Counted from the first letter of the stretch, positions 9,259 to 18,690 are shown. The stretch: 46,202 bases of DNA from JBMORL01 sp049322335 (GCA_049322335.1 JBMORL010000130.1:1-46202); one strand, 5' to 3'. Numbers and translations: made by a program. The notes: a model not told the origin generated them from the letters alone.

Positions 9259-10866
9259 ATGAAAAAGATAATTTTTGTTTTGTTGTTTGTGTTGCCTTTT
9301 TTGGCGCAATCGCAACCTTATATTGTTGAGTGGATCCAGCGATTCAACAGCCCTCCCGGGTTTAATGAACCTCCGTTTGAACAGCCAAATTCTATGATGG
9401 TAGATACGGCAGGAAATGCATACATCACCGGTTTTGTGGTGAGAGACACTGCCATACTTTCCTATAACACGGATATTCTTACCGTTAAATACAATAAAGA
9501 AGGAAACCTGAAATGGTATGCCATTTACGACAGCCCGTATCAAATGGATGATGAAGGCGTGAAAGTAGTAGCTGATGATTCAGGAAATGTTTATGTTACC
9601 GGTTATAGTTTTGGAACGGGAACGGAAAAAGATATCATCACCATCAAATACGATCCCTACGGATTGCTGAAATGGGTACAACGTTATAATGGGGCTGCCA
9701 ACGATGATGACGAAGGAAAATCGGTGGGCGTGGATGCCAATGGAAATGTTTATGTGGGCGGATATTATTCTCCCACCGTAAATAACCATGATTTTATCAT
9801 TGTTAAATACGACCTCAACGGAAACTTTATATGGCAAAGAATTCATGCCTCCACTGCAGGGCCGGATGAAGCGCGCGATTTGGTAGTGGGGCCGAACAAT
9901 TTTATTTACGCTACCGGAACAGGTTTTTTTTCCAATCATGCCGATTACCTTACTGCAAAATACGACCCCGCAGGAAATATGATATGGGATGACTATAATG
10001 ACGGAGGAAGCAACCAGTGGGATTTTGCAGAAGTGATGGTAGTGGATTCCAACAGCAATTGTTTTATTTCAGGAAGCACTTCCATTGCTGGACAAAACAA
10101 AATGACCACTGTAAAATATGATGCAGCCGGCAACGAAGACTGGAGCATCAACTACACCGGTTACCAGGGCAACACGCCTTATCCTTACGATATCGCCACC
10201 GATAATAACGGGAAAGCATTTGTTTGCGGAAATGATGCAGGTGATGCCACTTTTAAAGAATATCTTACCGTTACTTACAATTCCACCGGAACGCAACAGT
10301 GGGCTTCTGTGTTGGACAGCACCGGGAACGATGATAACGCCTATGCCATTGCTACAGATATAAATGGTGATGTTTACTGCACAGGTAAATTTCATATCAA
10401 TGATGAAAATATGGTAACCATAAAATACAGCAGCACGGGAGTAAGAAAATGGACTTATGTTTACTCTTTTGCAGGTGGTGCCGATTGTGGTTATGATATT
10501 CATGTAAACAACAACCTGGAAGTTTACATTACCGGAAAAAGCAACAGCGATGATACGATAGCGGGAGTGGATATGGTGACCATCAAACTTTCACAGCCGC
10601 AAACCAAACCTTCGGTGGGAGAACTGGAAAATGATTTTTACATGAATGTGTTTCCTAATCCCTCTTCCGGAAAATTTATGGTGGAATCGGAAAAATCCAT
10701 TGAAAAATTTACATTATACAATGCGTTGGGAGAAATAGTATTTACCATTCAGCCCCGCTCCACCTTTTTCAGGGTAAATGCCGAACATTTTCCCCCGGGA
10801 GTTTATTATTACCAGGCCCAATCCGATGAACGAATACGTTCGGGGAAAGTGGTGGTGGAGAGGTAA
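9259..10866 (+). CDS. SBBP-repeat beta-propeller protein with T9SS type A tail
   Basis: An extracellular protein of 535 residues. An ATG seven codons upstream (9238) is in frame, but MKKIIFVLLF at 9259 gives a normal signal peptide ending near AQSQP, so I chose it. The body is a series of about nine blades of 50-55 residues, each with a core like DANGNVYVGGY or DNNGKAFVCGN followed by a TVKYD/IKYD strand, i.e. SBBP repeats. The C-terminal 75 residues are a Por sorting domain (NVFPNPSSGKFMVES, YNALGEIVF, PPGVYYYQ). It probably forms a large propeller, and the ligand is unknown. Confidence 0.85.
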   Translation: MKKIIFVLLFVLPFLAQSQPYIVEWIQRFNSPPGFNEPPFEQPNSMMVDTAGNAYITGFVVRDTAILSYNTDILTVKYNKEGNLKWYAIYDSPYQMDDEGVKVVADDSGNVYVTGYSFGTGTEKDIITIKYDPYGLLKWVQRYNGAANDDDEGKSVGVDANGNVYVGGYYSPTVNNHDFIIVKYDLNGNFIWQRIHASTAGPDEARDLVVGPNNFIYATGTGFFSNHADYLTAKYDPAGNMIWDDYNDGGSNQWDFAEVMVVDSNSNCFISGSTSIAGQNKMTTVKYDAAGNEDWSINYTGYQGNTPYPYDIATDNNGKAFVCGNDAGDATFKEYLTVTYNSTGTQQWASVLDSTGNDDNAYAIATDINGDVYCTGKFHINDENMVTIKYSSTGVRKWTYVYSFAGGADCGYDIHVNNNLEVYITGKSNSDDTIAGVDMVTIKLSQPQTKPSVGELENDFYMNVFPNPSSGKFMVESEKSIEKFTLYNALGEIVFTIQPRSTFFRVNAEHFPPGVYYYQAQSDERIRSGKVVVER

Positions 10867-10933
10867 ATATTTTTGAAATATATTAAGTGTTTTTTTAATT
10901 TCATTCAAATTAAGTTTGTTTTTATTCTTCCGT

Positions 10934-11908
10934 ATGTCTACTAATAAACTGATAAGAACTTATAAATTAAAAAGTATTGGAATACTACTTTCATTATTAA
11001 CTATTGCTCCCGTCAAATCAGTTGCTCAAACACCTTTGCATGCAGGTTATAGTTACCTTGAACCGGTAATTACTCTCGAAGATTCAAGTACTCAAAAATA
11101 CATTTATATAGATACTTCATTTTCATTAAACAGTTGGGTGATTGCTCCTCCTCAGAAAACTATTTTTAATTCCGCTTATTCTCCGGTAAAAGCACTAATA
11201 ACCGACAGCATTAATTTTTATCCCGTTAATGACCAATCAAGATTTTATCTAACAGTGATAAAAGAATGGTCAAACTGCGATATTTTAATAATGGAGTTTC
11301 ATCACAGATTCAATACCGATAGCTTAGCAGATGGCGGGAACATTGAAATCTCCGTTGATTATGGAGCCAGCTGGGGAAATATTTTAGATTCCGCATTTTT
11401 AGCCAATTATAATCTGGAACATCATTATGATTTTATGGGATATAATTTTTATGGTGAATATGATACTGTAGCGTCTTTAAACAGTCCCGGATTTACCGGA
11501 AATTCGAACGGATGGATAACTTCAGGATTTAATCTACTAAGTGCTTTTTGTACTATGGATACCTTATTTTTCAGATTTAATTTTTTTAGCGATTCCATTA
11601 ATACGAACAAAGAAGGATGGGTGATTGATAATCTTGTTGTTGATGGAATTATTATTTCTGTTCCTGAAGTAGAATATAACCATTTATCCTTGTTCCCAAA
11701 CCCTACAACTGGTAGATACAGTATAATATCAAGAAACAGGATTTCCATGTATGAACTATTCGACCTCACCGGAAAACTAATCGAAACCGCTTACCCCAAC
11801 TCTATCCGTTTTGAAAATGATATCAGCTATTTAAAACCGGGAATGTATTTTTACAGCATCACCACAGATAACGGTCAACATCAAACCGGAAAAATTATCA
11901 GGGAATAA
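10934..11908 (+). CDS. Secreted protein of unknown function with T9SS type A tail
   Basis: A protein of 324 residues from ATG 10934 (MSTNKLIR). A longer frame from 10916 exists, but a TAAGTTTG box at 10911-10918 would place the transcript start after it. The signal peptide has a long basic n-region, then the hydrophobic core GILLSLLTIAP and VAQT. The mid part has an adhesion-type jelly-roll look (IEISVDYGASWGNILD, NTNKEGWVIDNLVVDG), as in the immune-reactive or MAM-like modules of Bacteroidota secreted proteins. The last 75 residues are a Por sorting domain (LSLFPNPTTGRYSI, LFDLTGKLIET, LKPGMYFYSI). It follows the SBBP gene by 67 bp. Confidence 0.75.
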   Translation: MSTNKLIRTYKLKSIGILLSLLTIAPVKSVAQTPLHAGYSYLEPVITLEDSSTQKYIYIDTSFSLNSWVIAPPQKTIFNSAYSPVKALITDSINFYPVNDQSRFYLTVIKEWSNCDILIMEFHHRFNTDSLADGGNIEISVDYGASWGNILDSAFLANYNLEHHYDFMGYNFYGEYDTVASLNSPGFTGNSNGWITSGFNLLSAFCTMDTLFFRFNFFSDSINTNKEGWVIDNLVVDGIIISVPEVEYNHLSLFPNPTTGRYSIISRNRISMYELFDLTGKLIETAYPNSIRFENDISYLKPGMYFYSITTDNGQHQTGKIIRE

Positions 11909-11975
11909 AAGTATATTCCCTCATTACATCCTGTTATCTAAAGTCTAACGTCTCCCCATCTAACATCTTCCCCTC

Positions 11976-13136
11976 TCAATAAAACGTCTTCTCCTCTTTC
12001 GCCATATTTCTCAATAAAGCGCTCGCACGGTAACGGTCTTCGTGGTATTGGTTATATAACCTGTCCAGTGTATCCAAACAATGCTGAATTCCTTTTTCAT
12101 CCGCCCATTTCAATAATCCTTTCGGGTAATTTACTCCTTTGGTCATGGCATTATCAATATCCTCCCGCGAGGCGATATTCAAATACAACGCTTCGGCTGC
12201 TTCGTTGATGAGCATTACCAAAACACGCCAACAGATATTTTCGCCCAGTTCATTGTCTTTTTTTGGTTCGGGCATTACTGCTCCTTCTGCATAATCATAA
12301 TATCCTTTTCCTGTTTTTCTTCCTAGGCGTTTGGCTTCCATCATGCGTTTTTGTGTGAAAGAAGGTTTGTATCGCGGATCGTAGAAAAATTCTTTGAACA
12401 CCGTTTCGGTTACCGTGTAATTAATATCATTACCGATAAAATCCATCAGTTCAAACGGCCCCATTCTGAATTTTCCGAATTCTTTCATCGCCCAATCAAT
12501 GGTGGCGAAATCAGCAAAACCTTCTTCGTAAATGCGGATGGCTTCACCATAAAACGGGCGGGCTACACGGTTTACAATAAATCCCGGAGTGTCTTTTGCC
12601 AGTACTGTTGTTTTTTCCCAGCTGTCGATAAGAAAACGTGAAGCATTTGTAATTCTTTCATCGGTTTGCACAGCCGGAATGATCTCCACCAGCGGCATCA
12701 GCGGGGCAGGATTGAAAAAGTGGATTCCTATAACGCGTTCGGCATTTGTGCAGGAAGAAGCGATAAGTGTAACTGAAAGTGAAGAAGTGTTGGTTGCCAG
12801 GATACAATCTCCTGAAACTATTTTTTCGAGATCGGAGAAAAGTTGTTGTTTTATCTGCAGGTTTTCGATAATGGCTTCGATGATGAGCCCGCATCCGGAA
12901 AATAATTTCAGGTCACCCGCAAACGAAATTCTCTGCATCACTTCGGATGCCGAGGCAAGTTTTCCTTTTTCCTGAAGGGAAGAAAGTATTTTGTTCAATC
13001 CAGCCTTTGCTTTCTCCAGTGAAACGGGGTTGTTATCATATAATATAACGTTGTGGCCATTTACGGCAGCCACCTGAGCAATTCCCGAGCCCATCGCTCC
13101 CGACCCCACTACACCGATTATTTTTTTTGTTTCCAT
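11976..13136 (-). CDS. paaH: 3-hydroxyacyl-CoA dehydrogenase (PaaH/PaaC-like)
   Basis: A 386-residue NAD-dependent dehydrogenase. The N-terminal Rossmann motif is GSGAMGSGIA (11-20) with an acidic residue at the end of strand 2 (LYD). The catalytic pair is H139 in GIHFFNPAPLMPLVEI and E151. The C-terminal helical domain contains FIVNRVARPFYGEA, GPFELMDFIGND and GRKTGKGYYDY, then a second short repeat of this domain (MLINEAAEAL, DIDNAMTKGVNYPKGLL). It oxidises (3S)-3-hydroxyacyl-CoA, and in the phenylacetate pathway it handles 3-hydroxyadipyl-CoA. It lies 73 bp after the PaaG-like gene on the same strand, which supports the paa assignment, although the rest of a paa cluster is not in the window. 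Confidence 0.8.
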   Translation of the reverse strand: METKKIIGVVGSGAMGSGIAQVAAVNGHNVILYDNNPVSLEKAKAGLNKILSSLQEKGKLASASEVMQRISFAGDLKLFSGCGLIIEAIIENLQIKQQLFSDLEKIVSGDCILATNTSSLSVTLIASSCTNAERVIGIHFFNPAPLMPLVEIIPAVQTDERITNASRFLIDSWEKTTVLAKDTPGFIVNRVARPFYGEAIRIYEEGFADFATIDWAMKEFGKFRMGPFELMDFIGNDINYTVTETVFKEFFYDPRYKPSFTQKRMMEAKRLGRKTGKGYYDYAEGAVMPEPKKDNELGENICWRVLVMLINEAAEALYLNIASREDIDNAMTKGVNYPKGLLKWADEKGIQHCLDTLDRLYNQYHEDRYRASALLRNMAKEEKTFY

Positions 13137-13209
13137 AATAAATTTTTATCGAAAAATATGTCAGGTCGAGTAATTCCGTGTCCTGGCGGAATGTATCGAG
13201 CCCCCTGCT

Positions 13210-13986
13210 CTACTCCCCTTTAAACACCGGCATTCTTTTTTCCAAAAATGCTTTTATTCCTTCCTTATGATCGGCAGTATTTGCTGCTTCCACCTGTACA
13301 ATTCCTTCGCGGTGCAATTGCTGCTCAAGATTATTATCCAATCCTTCATTCAGCAATCGTTTGGTCAGTCCTATTCCTTTTGTGGGCATAGCAGCAAGCA
13401 TCTGCGCAAATTTCATTGTATCTTCTGCGAAAGTGGCGTCTTCAAACACTTTCCATACAAATCCCATTTGTTTGGCTTCATCGGCAGAAATTTTTTCACT
13501 GGCGAACATCAATGCAAACGCACGGTGATAACCAACGATGCGCGGAAGAAAATAAGTTCCGCCACTGTCGGGAATCAGACCAATTTTACTGAACGCCTGG
13601 GTGAACGATGCGGATTTGGCTGCGAGAATAAAATCACAGGCGATGGCAAGACTGGCACCGGCACCGGCAGCTACTCCATTTACTCCTGCTATCACCGGTT
13701 TTTCAATTTTTCGTATACGCGTAATCATGGGATTGTAGTGTTCGAAAACAATTCGTTCCAATCCCACCGCACTGGGATCAATTGCTTCGGCAAGATCCTG
13801 CCCGGCACAAAATGCTTTTCCTTCGGAAGTAATCAATATGCATCGTACATTTTTATCCGACTCAAACTGATCCAGCGCCTGCTGCATTTCCAGCGACATC
13901 TGGCGGATAAAACTGTTGAATTTTTCGGGGCGGTGAAGAAGGATTTTTCCCACATTGCCTGCCACTTCCGTTTTGATAAATTCCAT
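13210..13986 (-). CDS. paaG: Enoyl-CoA hydratase/isomerase, PaaG-like
   Basis: A 258-residue crotonase-family enzyme. Oxyanion-hole segments are AFCAGQDLAEA (58-68) and VNGVAAGAGASLAIACD (102-118). The run QAFSKIGLIPDSGGTYFLPR carries the conserved D140 and is characteristic of PaaG, the isomerase that converts the ring-epoxide of phenylacetyl-CoA to the oxepin form. A general enoyl-CoA isomerase role is the main alternative. The length is normal for the family. It is first in a two-gene unit with the 3-hydroxyacyl-CoA dehydrogenase; a good promoter-like pair of boxes lies just upstream (14005-14034). Confidence 0.8.
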   Translation of the reverse strand: MEFIKTEVAGNVGKILLHRPEKFNSFIRQMSLEMQQALDQFESDKNVRCILITSEGKAFCAGQDLAEAIDPSAVGLERIVFEHYNPMITRIRKIEKPVIAGVNGVAAGAGASLAIACDFILAAKSASFTQAFSKIGLIPDSGGTYFLPRIVGYHRAFALMFASEKISADEAKQMGFVWKVFEDATFAEDTMKFAQMLAAMPTKGIGLTKRLLNEGLDNNLEQQLHREGIVQVEAANTADHKEGIKAFLEKRMPVFKGE

Positions 13987-14004
13987 AATGAAAATTGTTT
14001 GGTG

Positions 14005-14034
14005 CTAAGTTAAGCCTGAAACGGTGAACAGCAA
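14005..14034 (-). promoter_or_regulatory. Candidate Bacteroidota promoter for paaG
   Basis: On the minus strand a TTG (14034-14032) is followed after 19 bases by TAACTTAG (14012-14005), one mismatch from TAnnTTTG. The box ends 19 bases before the ATG of the PaaG-like gene. Read by eye; no scoring was done. Confidence 0.4.
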
Positions 14035-14224
14035 ATTTTTGGAGTAAAAAGATGTTGTTTTCATCAAATATTGGTCTTTCCAGGCATTAACATTCCCGAA
14101 AAAATGCCGCAACCGCAAAGACACAGTGACAATCCTCAGTCGGCAAACACCGGTTGACAGTGGATGCAATGAGTGCACAAACTTTTCAAAATCTCAAAAT
14201 TTAAATTCTCCCTGATCAACAATT

Positions 14225-14731
14225 TTACTTCATTCCTGCTCTCGGCCCCAATTCCACTGCTTCCATATTTTTAACCTGTTTGCCATCGATACAAAAACGG
14301 AGAATGGTTTTTACTTTATGAAATCCATGCACGCCTGCCGCACCGGGATTGATGTGCAGCAAATTAAATTTTTTATCAAACTCCACACGCAAAATATGCG
14401 AATGGCCGCAGACAAAAATGTCCGGTTTTTCGGTGAGAATTTTTTCTTTGACTTCCGCGGGATAGGAATAAGGTTTCCCACCAATGTGATGAATCATCAC
14501 TTTCATTTCTTCGCATAGAAAAATAGTTGTCAGCGGAAAAGTTTTTCTTGCTTTGGCATCATCAATGTTTCCGTAAACGGCCTTCAATGGTTTAAAAGCA
14601 GATAGTTGGTCGGTTATTTCCAGCGGGCCGATATCTCCGGCATGCCATATCTCATCGCAACTTTCAAAGTATTTAAATACCTTCTCATCGAGAAAACCAT
14701 GGGTGTCGGATATCACTCCTATTTTTTTCAC
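14225..14731 (-). CDS. YfcE/MJ0936-type metallophosphoesterase
   Basis: A 168-residue calcineurin-like phosphoesterase. Metal-ligand motifs in order are ISDTHG (D9, H11), WHAGDIG, GNIDDA (Ile where many relatives have His or Cys), IHHIGGKP and CGHSHIL, and the C-terminal INPGAAGVHGFHK is typical of this subfamily, whose members hydrolyse cyclic or bis-phosphodiester model substrates. The start codon is GTG at 14731-14729, overlapping the TGA of the copper ATPase by four bases (GTGA), so it is likely translated by coupling. No physiological substrate is known from the sequence. Confidence 0.85.
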   Translation of the reverse strand: MKKIGVISDTHGFLDEKVFKYFESCDEIWHAGDIGPLEITDQLSAFKPLKAVYGNIDDAKARKTFPLTTIFLCEEMKVMIHHIGGKPYSYPAEVKEKILTEKPDIFVCGHSHILRVEFDKKFNLLHINPGAAGVHGFHKVKTILRFCIDGKQVKNMEAVELGPRAGMK

Positions 14732-16851
14732 TTCAGTTTTTTCGATTTCAGGCGGATGGAATTGCCTACCACAATAACATCAGAAAACGCCATGGAAAGC
14801 GCAGCGATCATCGGACTGAGAAATCCTGCTGCTGCAATGGGAATGGCTATTACGTTATAAAAGAAGGCCCAGAAAAAATTCTGTTTAATGGTGAGTAAGG
14901 TATGGCGGCCGATAAGAATGGAGTCGTTTACTGCGCGAAGGTCGCCCGAACGCAAAATGACCACGCGTGCGGCATTAATAGCTACCTGTGATGCATTTCC
15001 CAGCGAAATACCGATAGTAGCTGCCGCCAGCGAAGGAGCATCATTGATGCCGTCTCCTACCATGGCAGCGGGTTGTTTTTTGTTCATTTCTGCAATAAGT
15101 TCCAGTTTTTCGGCAGGAAGTTTTTCGCTGTACACTTTCGAAATACCGGTTTGTGAGGCAATGATACGGCAATTGTTTTCTGTGTCTCCGCTCAGCATTA
15201 CGGTTTGCATTCCCGATAATTCTAACTGTTGGATGGCTTCAGCAGTAAACGGTTTTATTTCATCGGCAAGAAAAATATCGGCCGCTGTTTTATCATTTTT
15301 CATCAATGAGATGCTGTAAAGATAGTTTTCTCCTTTAACGGAAGATCGTCCTGCCGACCAGGTATTGCCCGCGCTGTCTTTTGCGGTAACACCCTTTCCT
15401 TTTATTTCTTCTGCTGAAGATAATTCCACTTTTTGCGCAGCATTTTTTAATTCTTCCACCACCGAAACCGCAATAGGATGTGAAGAATACGATTCAAGTG
15501 AGAATAATATGTTTTTTACCTGCTGTTCATTTTCACCGGCAGATGTGCGTATTTCTTTTATTTTAAAATTTCCCGTGGTGATAGTACCCGTTTTATCGAA
15601 TACCACTGTTTTTATTCCGGCTAATTGTTCCAGTGTATCTCCGCCTTTTATTAAAATTCCGTTTCGTGCTGCCCTTCCTAACCCTGCGGCCACTGCTGTA
15701 GGAGCAGCCAGTCCCATAGCACAGGGACAGGAAATAACCAGCACCGCAATAGCCTGCATCATTGATTGCTGAACGGATAATGAAAATCCCAGCCAGGCTA
15801 CAAAAAAAGTAATAACAGAAATTCCCAGTACCACCGGCACAAATACCGCGCTTATTTTATCTCCCAGTTTTTGGATGGAGGGCCTTTTTTGCTGGGCGTC
15901 TTTTACTAACTGAATAATTCCCGACAAAACCGTATCATTGGCCGACCGTATAACTTTCACCCTGAAATTTCCGTCTGCTACAATCGTACCACTAAACACT
16001 TCACTGCCGGCAGCTTTTGTCACCGGCAAACTTTCACCGGTAAGCATGCTTTCGTTTACAGCGGCTGATCCCGACATCACTACTCCATCTGCTGAAATAC
16101 GATCACCGTTATTTACCTGTATTACATCACCCGGAACCAGTTCTGCTGCATTCACTTCTGTAAGATGTTCATGTCCCTCGTGCAGGGTTACTTTTTTTAC
16201 CTTGTTTTTTTGCAGTTTCACCAGTTCAGTGATAGCCGAAGAAGTTTGCCGTACGGAGCGGTGTTCAATTACATTCCCGAGAAAAACCAGGGTGATAATA
16301 GTAGCGGCTGTTTCAAAAAAGAGATAGTTATGAATTTCATGCGTTCCGGCAAAAACAAAACTCCCCCACAGGCTGTAAAAAAATGCCGCTGAAGAACCGA
16401 TAAATATCAGCACATCCATATTCGGCACACCGTTGCGCACCGATCCCCACCCGCTTTTTCCAAAGTGCCAGGCTCCCAGTAAAAAAACGGGAGTACATAA
16501 TGCCAGCTGAACTATTGGCTGATTAATGAATGCTTCATGCGGAAAAAACATATGAAGAAAAAGGGGCACTGTGAAAAGCAGGGAGATAAAGAATTTTTTT
16601 TCGATGGGAGAAAACCGTTGTTCTTTTTCCTTTTCCTGCGAAGAAACAGCTTTATATCCAATCTTATCCAACGCAATGCTGATCTCTTCAAATTCTACTG
16701 AATCGTCCTTATCAAAAACTGCCTCCCCGCCAATAAAATCGGTTTGTACGTTTTTAAGCCCGAGCTTTTCAAGGCTTTTGGTAACGCTTAGTGCGCAATT
16801 GGTACAGGTCATTCCCTCTACCTTAACCGATGACCGATTTGTGTTTGCCAT
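14728..16851 (-). CDS. copA: Copper-translocating P1B-type ATPase
   Basis: A 707-residue membrane pump for Cu(I) efflux. One N-terminal HMA domain carries GMTCTNCA with C16 and C19. Transmembrane segments follow from about residue 88. The actuator loop has TGES (271-274), the ion site has CPC (375-377), the phosphorylation site is D419 of DKTGT, the nucleotide-binding HP lies at 458-459, and the hinge is GDGINDAP (599-606). In the last helices, YN (665-666) is conserved, while the usual M-x-x-S-S reads MAFSD (687-691), so the position normally Ser is Asp. The length is normal for a CopA with one HMA. No copper regulator is nearby. A phosphoesterase overlaps its 3' end by four bases. Confidence 0.9.
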   Translation of the reverse strand: MANTNRSSVKVEGMTCTNCALSVTKSLEKLGLKNVQTDFIGGEAVFDKDDSVEFEEISIALDKIGYKAVSSQEKEKEQRFSPIEKKFFISLLFTVPLFLHMFFPHEAFINQPIVQLALCTPVFLLGAWHFGKSGWGSVRNGVPNMDVLIFIGSSAAFFYSLWGSFVFAGTHEIHNYLFFETAATIITLVFLGNVIEHRSVRQTSSAITELVKLQKNKVKKVTLHEGHEHLTEVNAAELVPGDVIQVNNGDRISADGVVMSGSAAVNESMLTGESLPVTKAAGSEVFSGTIVADGNFRVKVIRSANDTVLSGIIQLVKDAQQKRPSIQKLGDKISAVFVPVVLGISVITFFVAWLGFSLSVQQSMMQAIAVLVISCPCAMGLAAPTAVAAGLGRAARNGILIKGGDTLEQLAGIKTVVFDKTGTITTGNFKIKEIRTSAGENEQQVKNILFSLESYSSHPIAVSVVEELKNAAQKVELSSAEEIKGKGVTAKDSAGNTWSAGRSSVKGENYLYSISLMKNDKTAADIFLADEIKPFTAEAIQQLELSGMQTVMLSGDTENNCRIIASQTGISKVYSEKLPAEKLELIAEMNKKQPAAMVGDGINDAPSLAAATIGISLGNASQVAINAARVVILRSGDLRAVNDSILIGRHTLLTIKQNFFWAFFYNVIAIPIAAAGFLSPMIAALSMAFSDVIVVGNSIRLKSKKLK

Positions 16852-16864
16852 TATTTAGATATAA

Positions 16865-16872
16865 CAAATGTA
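16865..16872 (-). promoter_or_regulatory. Candidate -7 box of copA
   Basis: TACATTTG on the minus strand fits TAnnTTTG exactly and ends 13 bases before the copA ATG, giving a short leader. No TTG element was found at the expected distance, so this is tentative. Confidence 0.3.
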
Positions 16873-16941
16873 AGAAGGGATTGTTGATGGTGAGAGGTTG
16901 GAAGTTGAAGGTTATAAGGTTCGGTTGGGAAAAAATCTTAT

Positions 16942-16977
16942 AAAAAAGCCCTGTTATTTCGATAACAGGGCTTTTTT
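16942..16977 (-). terminator. Perfect 16-bp stem terminator with UUCG loop after tRNA-His
   Basis: Arms at 16942-16957 and 16962-16977 pair perfectly: six A, GCCCTGTTAT, a TTCG tetraloop, and the complement ending in six T. On either strand the stem ends in a T run, so it can act as a bidirectional intrinsic terminator, mainly for tRNA-His. The last A of the tRNA CCA (16977) is shared with the stem. Confidence 0.85.
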
Positions 16978-17054
16978 GGGGTGGATGATGGGATTTGAAC
17001 CCACGACCCTCAGAACCACAATCTGATGCTCTAACCAACTGAGCTACAACCACC
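16977..17054 (-). tRNA. tRNA-His (GTG anticodon)
   Basis: The minus strand folds as a cloverleaf. The anticodon stem TCAGA/TCTGA holds the loop TTGTGGT with anticodon GTG. The D arm is GCTCAGTTGGTTAGAGC and the T arm is GTGGG-TTCAAAT-CCCAT. The first base (17054) is the extra G-1 typical of tRNA-His, opposite discriminator C73 (16980), and CCA (16979-16977) is encoded. The acceptor stem has one U-U mismatch (position 5 with 68). Confidence 0.95.
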
Positions 17055-17225
17055 AAATACCCTCTTTTGAAGGGATGGCAAAGATATGAAAAAAACAGGA
17101 AAATATACAAATACCACTGGCACCAGCTGATATTTTACTACTTCCCAACGAATTCATTTGTGAGGTGAGTGATGAATGAAAAAAGAGGAATAGCCAAACT
17201 GGTGGTGCGAGACAAAAACCAGCAT

Positions 17226-18683
17226 CTATTGTTTAACAAAACTTCCCGAACGCACTCCTGTGTCAGTTTTTACCCTGTAAAAATACACTCCGGGGCGAAA
17301 TGATGAAACATTTGCTCCTAATTCTGTACCATTACCAGCAGCAGAATATACAAGGTTGCCATATGAATCATAAACTATTAATTCAATAGGGCCTTTTGAT
17401 TCGTTTATGCGAAAAATAATCTGTTCTGAAGCCGGGTTGGGGAAAACATCCAGGCCGAAGTTTCGGGGTGATATCTGGCTAACAAAACTTACATTACCCA
17501 TTGAGTCTAGTTTATAAACAACTACATCTCTTTGTGCTGCCATTGAATTATGCCAGTCCCAAATAGTTCCAACCAGCAAAACCCCTCCATCAGAAGTAGT
17601 TTTCAAGTGAAACAAAAAATAATCACCATCGCCCCCCAGGTTCCGGTACCAGAATACTTGTCCGGATGTATCTGTTTTAAAGACTGTGAGCCAACGATCC
17701 TGCATTTCAAAAACTCCGCCACCCCAACTATCTTTATTAAGTGTGCCGCCAACATAAATTTTATCATCAATCGTTTTATCAATAGCCCTGAAGGCTACCC
17801 TCTCATTCATAGTTGCAGAACTATTAAACGATTTATAGGTATTATTTTCAAAAGTGGTATCTGAAACAAAAAAACCAATTGCATCAAATGGAAATGTTTG
17901 CTGATTAATATTTGCCTGTGTTACAAGAAATGAGTCAAAAAAAACAATACTTTCATAACAAAGAAACGGATTTTCGAGATCAGAAATAGTATCCGCATCA
18001 ATCATTTGTAGATTGTTTTTCCGAATTTTATAAAAAATCTGTTCTCCCGAAAAATAAATACCCTTAAGTATAATTAAATTCTTAGCTGTCATTAATAAAA
18101 GCCCTGGTTTTGAAAAAAAGAAGTCGAAATTTATGAATGAATAATTATTACTTTGAACAAACTGGAGTTGGTTATTTAATACCTGAATCTCAAACTTAAA
18201 ATCCGAAGTATCGGAATAATTGTAACTATAATAGAACACTCCTGTTGAATCATTACCTATCAATGTTGCATCAAACAATCCATAATGATAATTTACCTGA
18301 GTAATTACCGTATCTGCAATTAAGTTTAAGTTTTCATCGTATTTTCTTATATCAATTGATTCTGCTGTACCAGAAATTAAAATCTTCCTTGAAAAAGTGA
18401 AAATAGAATTATCAGTAGTAAAAATTTTCAACGTGTAGCATGAGTCTAAAAATACGCTATCGGATAAAACTCCGCTTCCGTTTAATTTATAGAGAATAGT
18501 ATTAAATCCGCTTGTAATTGTATCTATAGTTGTAACCGTTAAAAAATAATTACCATTAAGTTCTTCTACAGTCATGGAAAAATCATCGGTTTGAGGCAAA
18601 GAAAGCCGATTATAAAATTGCTGTGTATGGCCCTTAAAATTGAGCCATACAACAGCAATAAAGAAAACAAGCGTATGTTTCAT
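17226..18683 (-). CDS. Secreted protein of unknown function with T9SS type A tail
   Basis: A 485-residue protein. Residues 1-20 form a signal peptide ending near GHTQQ. The middle is beta-rich with propeller-like blades (NGNYFLTVTTID, RKILISGTAES, DDKIYVGGTLNKDSWG, SDGGVLLVGTIWDWHN), which suggests a seven- or eight-bladed propeller. The last 75 residues are a Por sorting domain (LDVFPNPASEQIIFRI, VYDSYGNLVYSA, FRPGVYFYRVKTDTG). It lies seven bases after a lipoprotein gene on the same strand, so the two are probably one transcript. No ligand can be named. Confidence 0.8.
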   Translation of the reverse strand: MKHTLVFFIAVVWLNFKGHTQQFYNRLSLPQTDDFSMTVEELNGNYFLTVTTIDTITSGFNTILYKLNGSGVLSDSVFLDSCYTLKIFTTDNSIFTFSRKILISGTAESIDIRKYDENLNLIADTVITQVNYHYGLFDATLIGNDSTGVFYYSYNYSDTSDFKFEIQVLNNQLQFVQSNNYSFINFDFFFSKPGLLLMTAKNLIILKGIYFSGEQIFYKIRKNNLQMIDADTISDLENPFLCYESIVFFDSFLVTQANINQQTFPFDAIGFFVSDTTFENNTYKSFNSSATMNERVAFRAIDKTIDDKIYVGGTLNKDSWGGGVFEMQDRWLTVFKTDTSGQVFWYRNLGGDGDYFLFHLKTTSDGGVLLVGTIWDWHNSMAAQRDVVVYKLDSMGNVSFVSQISPRNFGLDVFPNPASEQIIFRINESKGPIELIVYDSYGNLVYSAAGNGTELGANVSSFRPGVYFYRVKTDTGVRSGSFVKQ

Positions 18684-18690
18684 TTAACTT

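Noticed and set aside
16823..17110. 95-residue minus ORF over the tRNA
   Set aside because: It reads through tRNA-His and its terminator (VVVAQLVRASDCGSEGRGF-like words are a translation of tRNA) and is not a protein.
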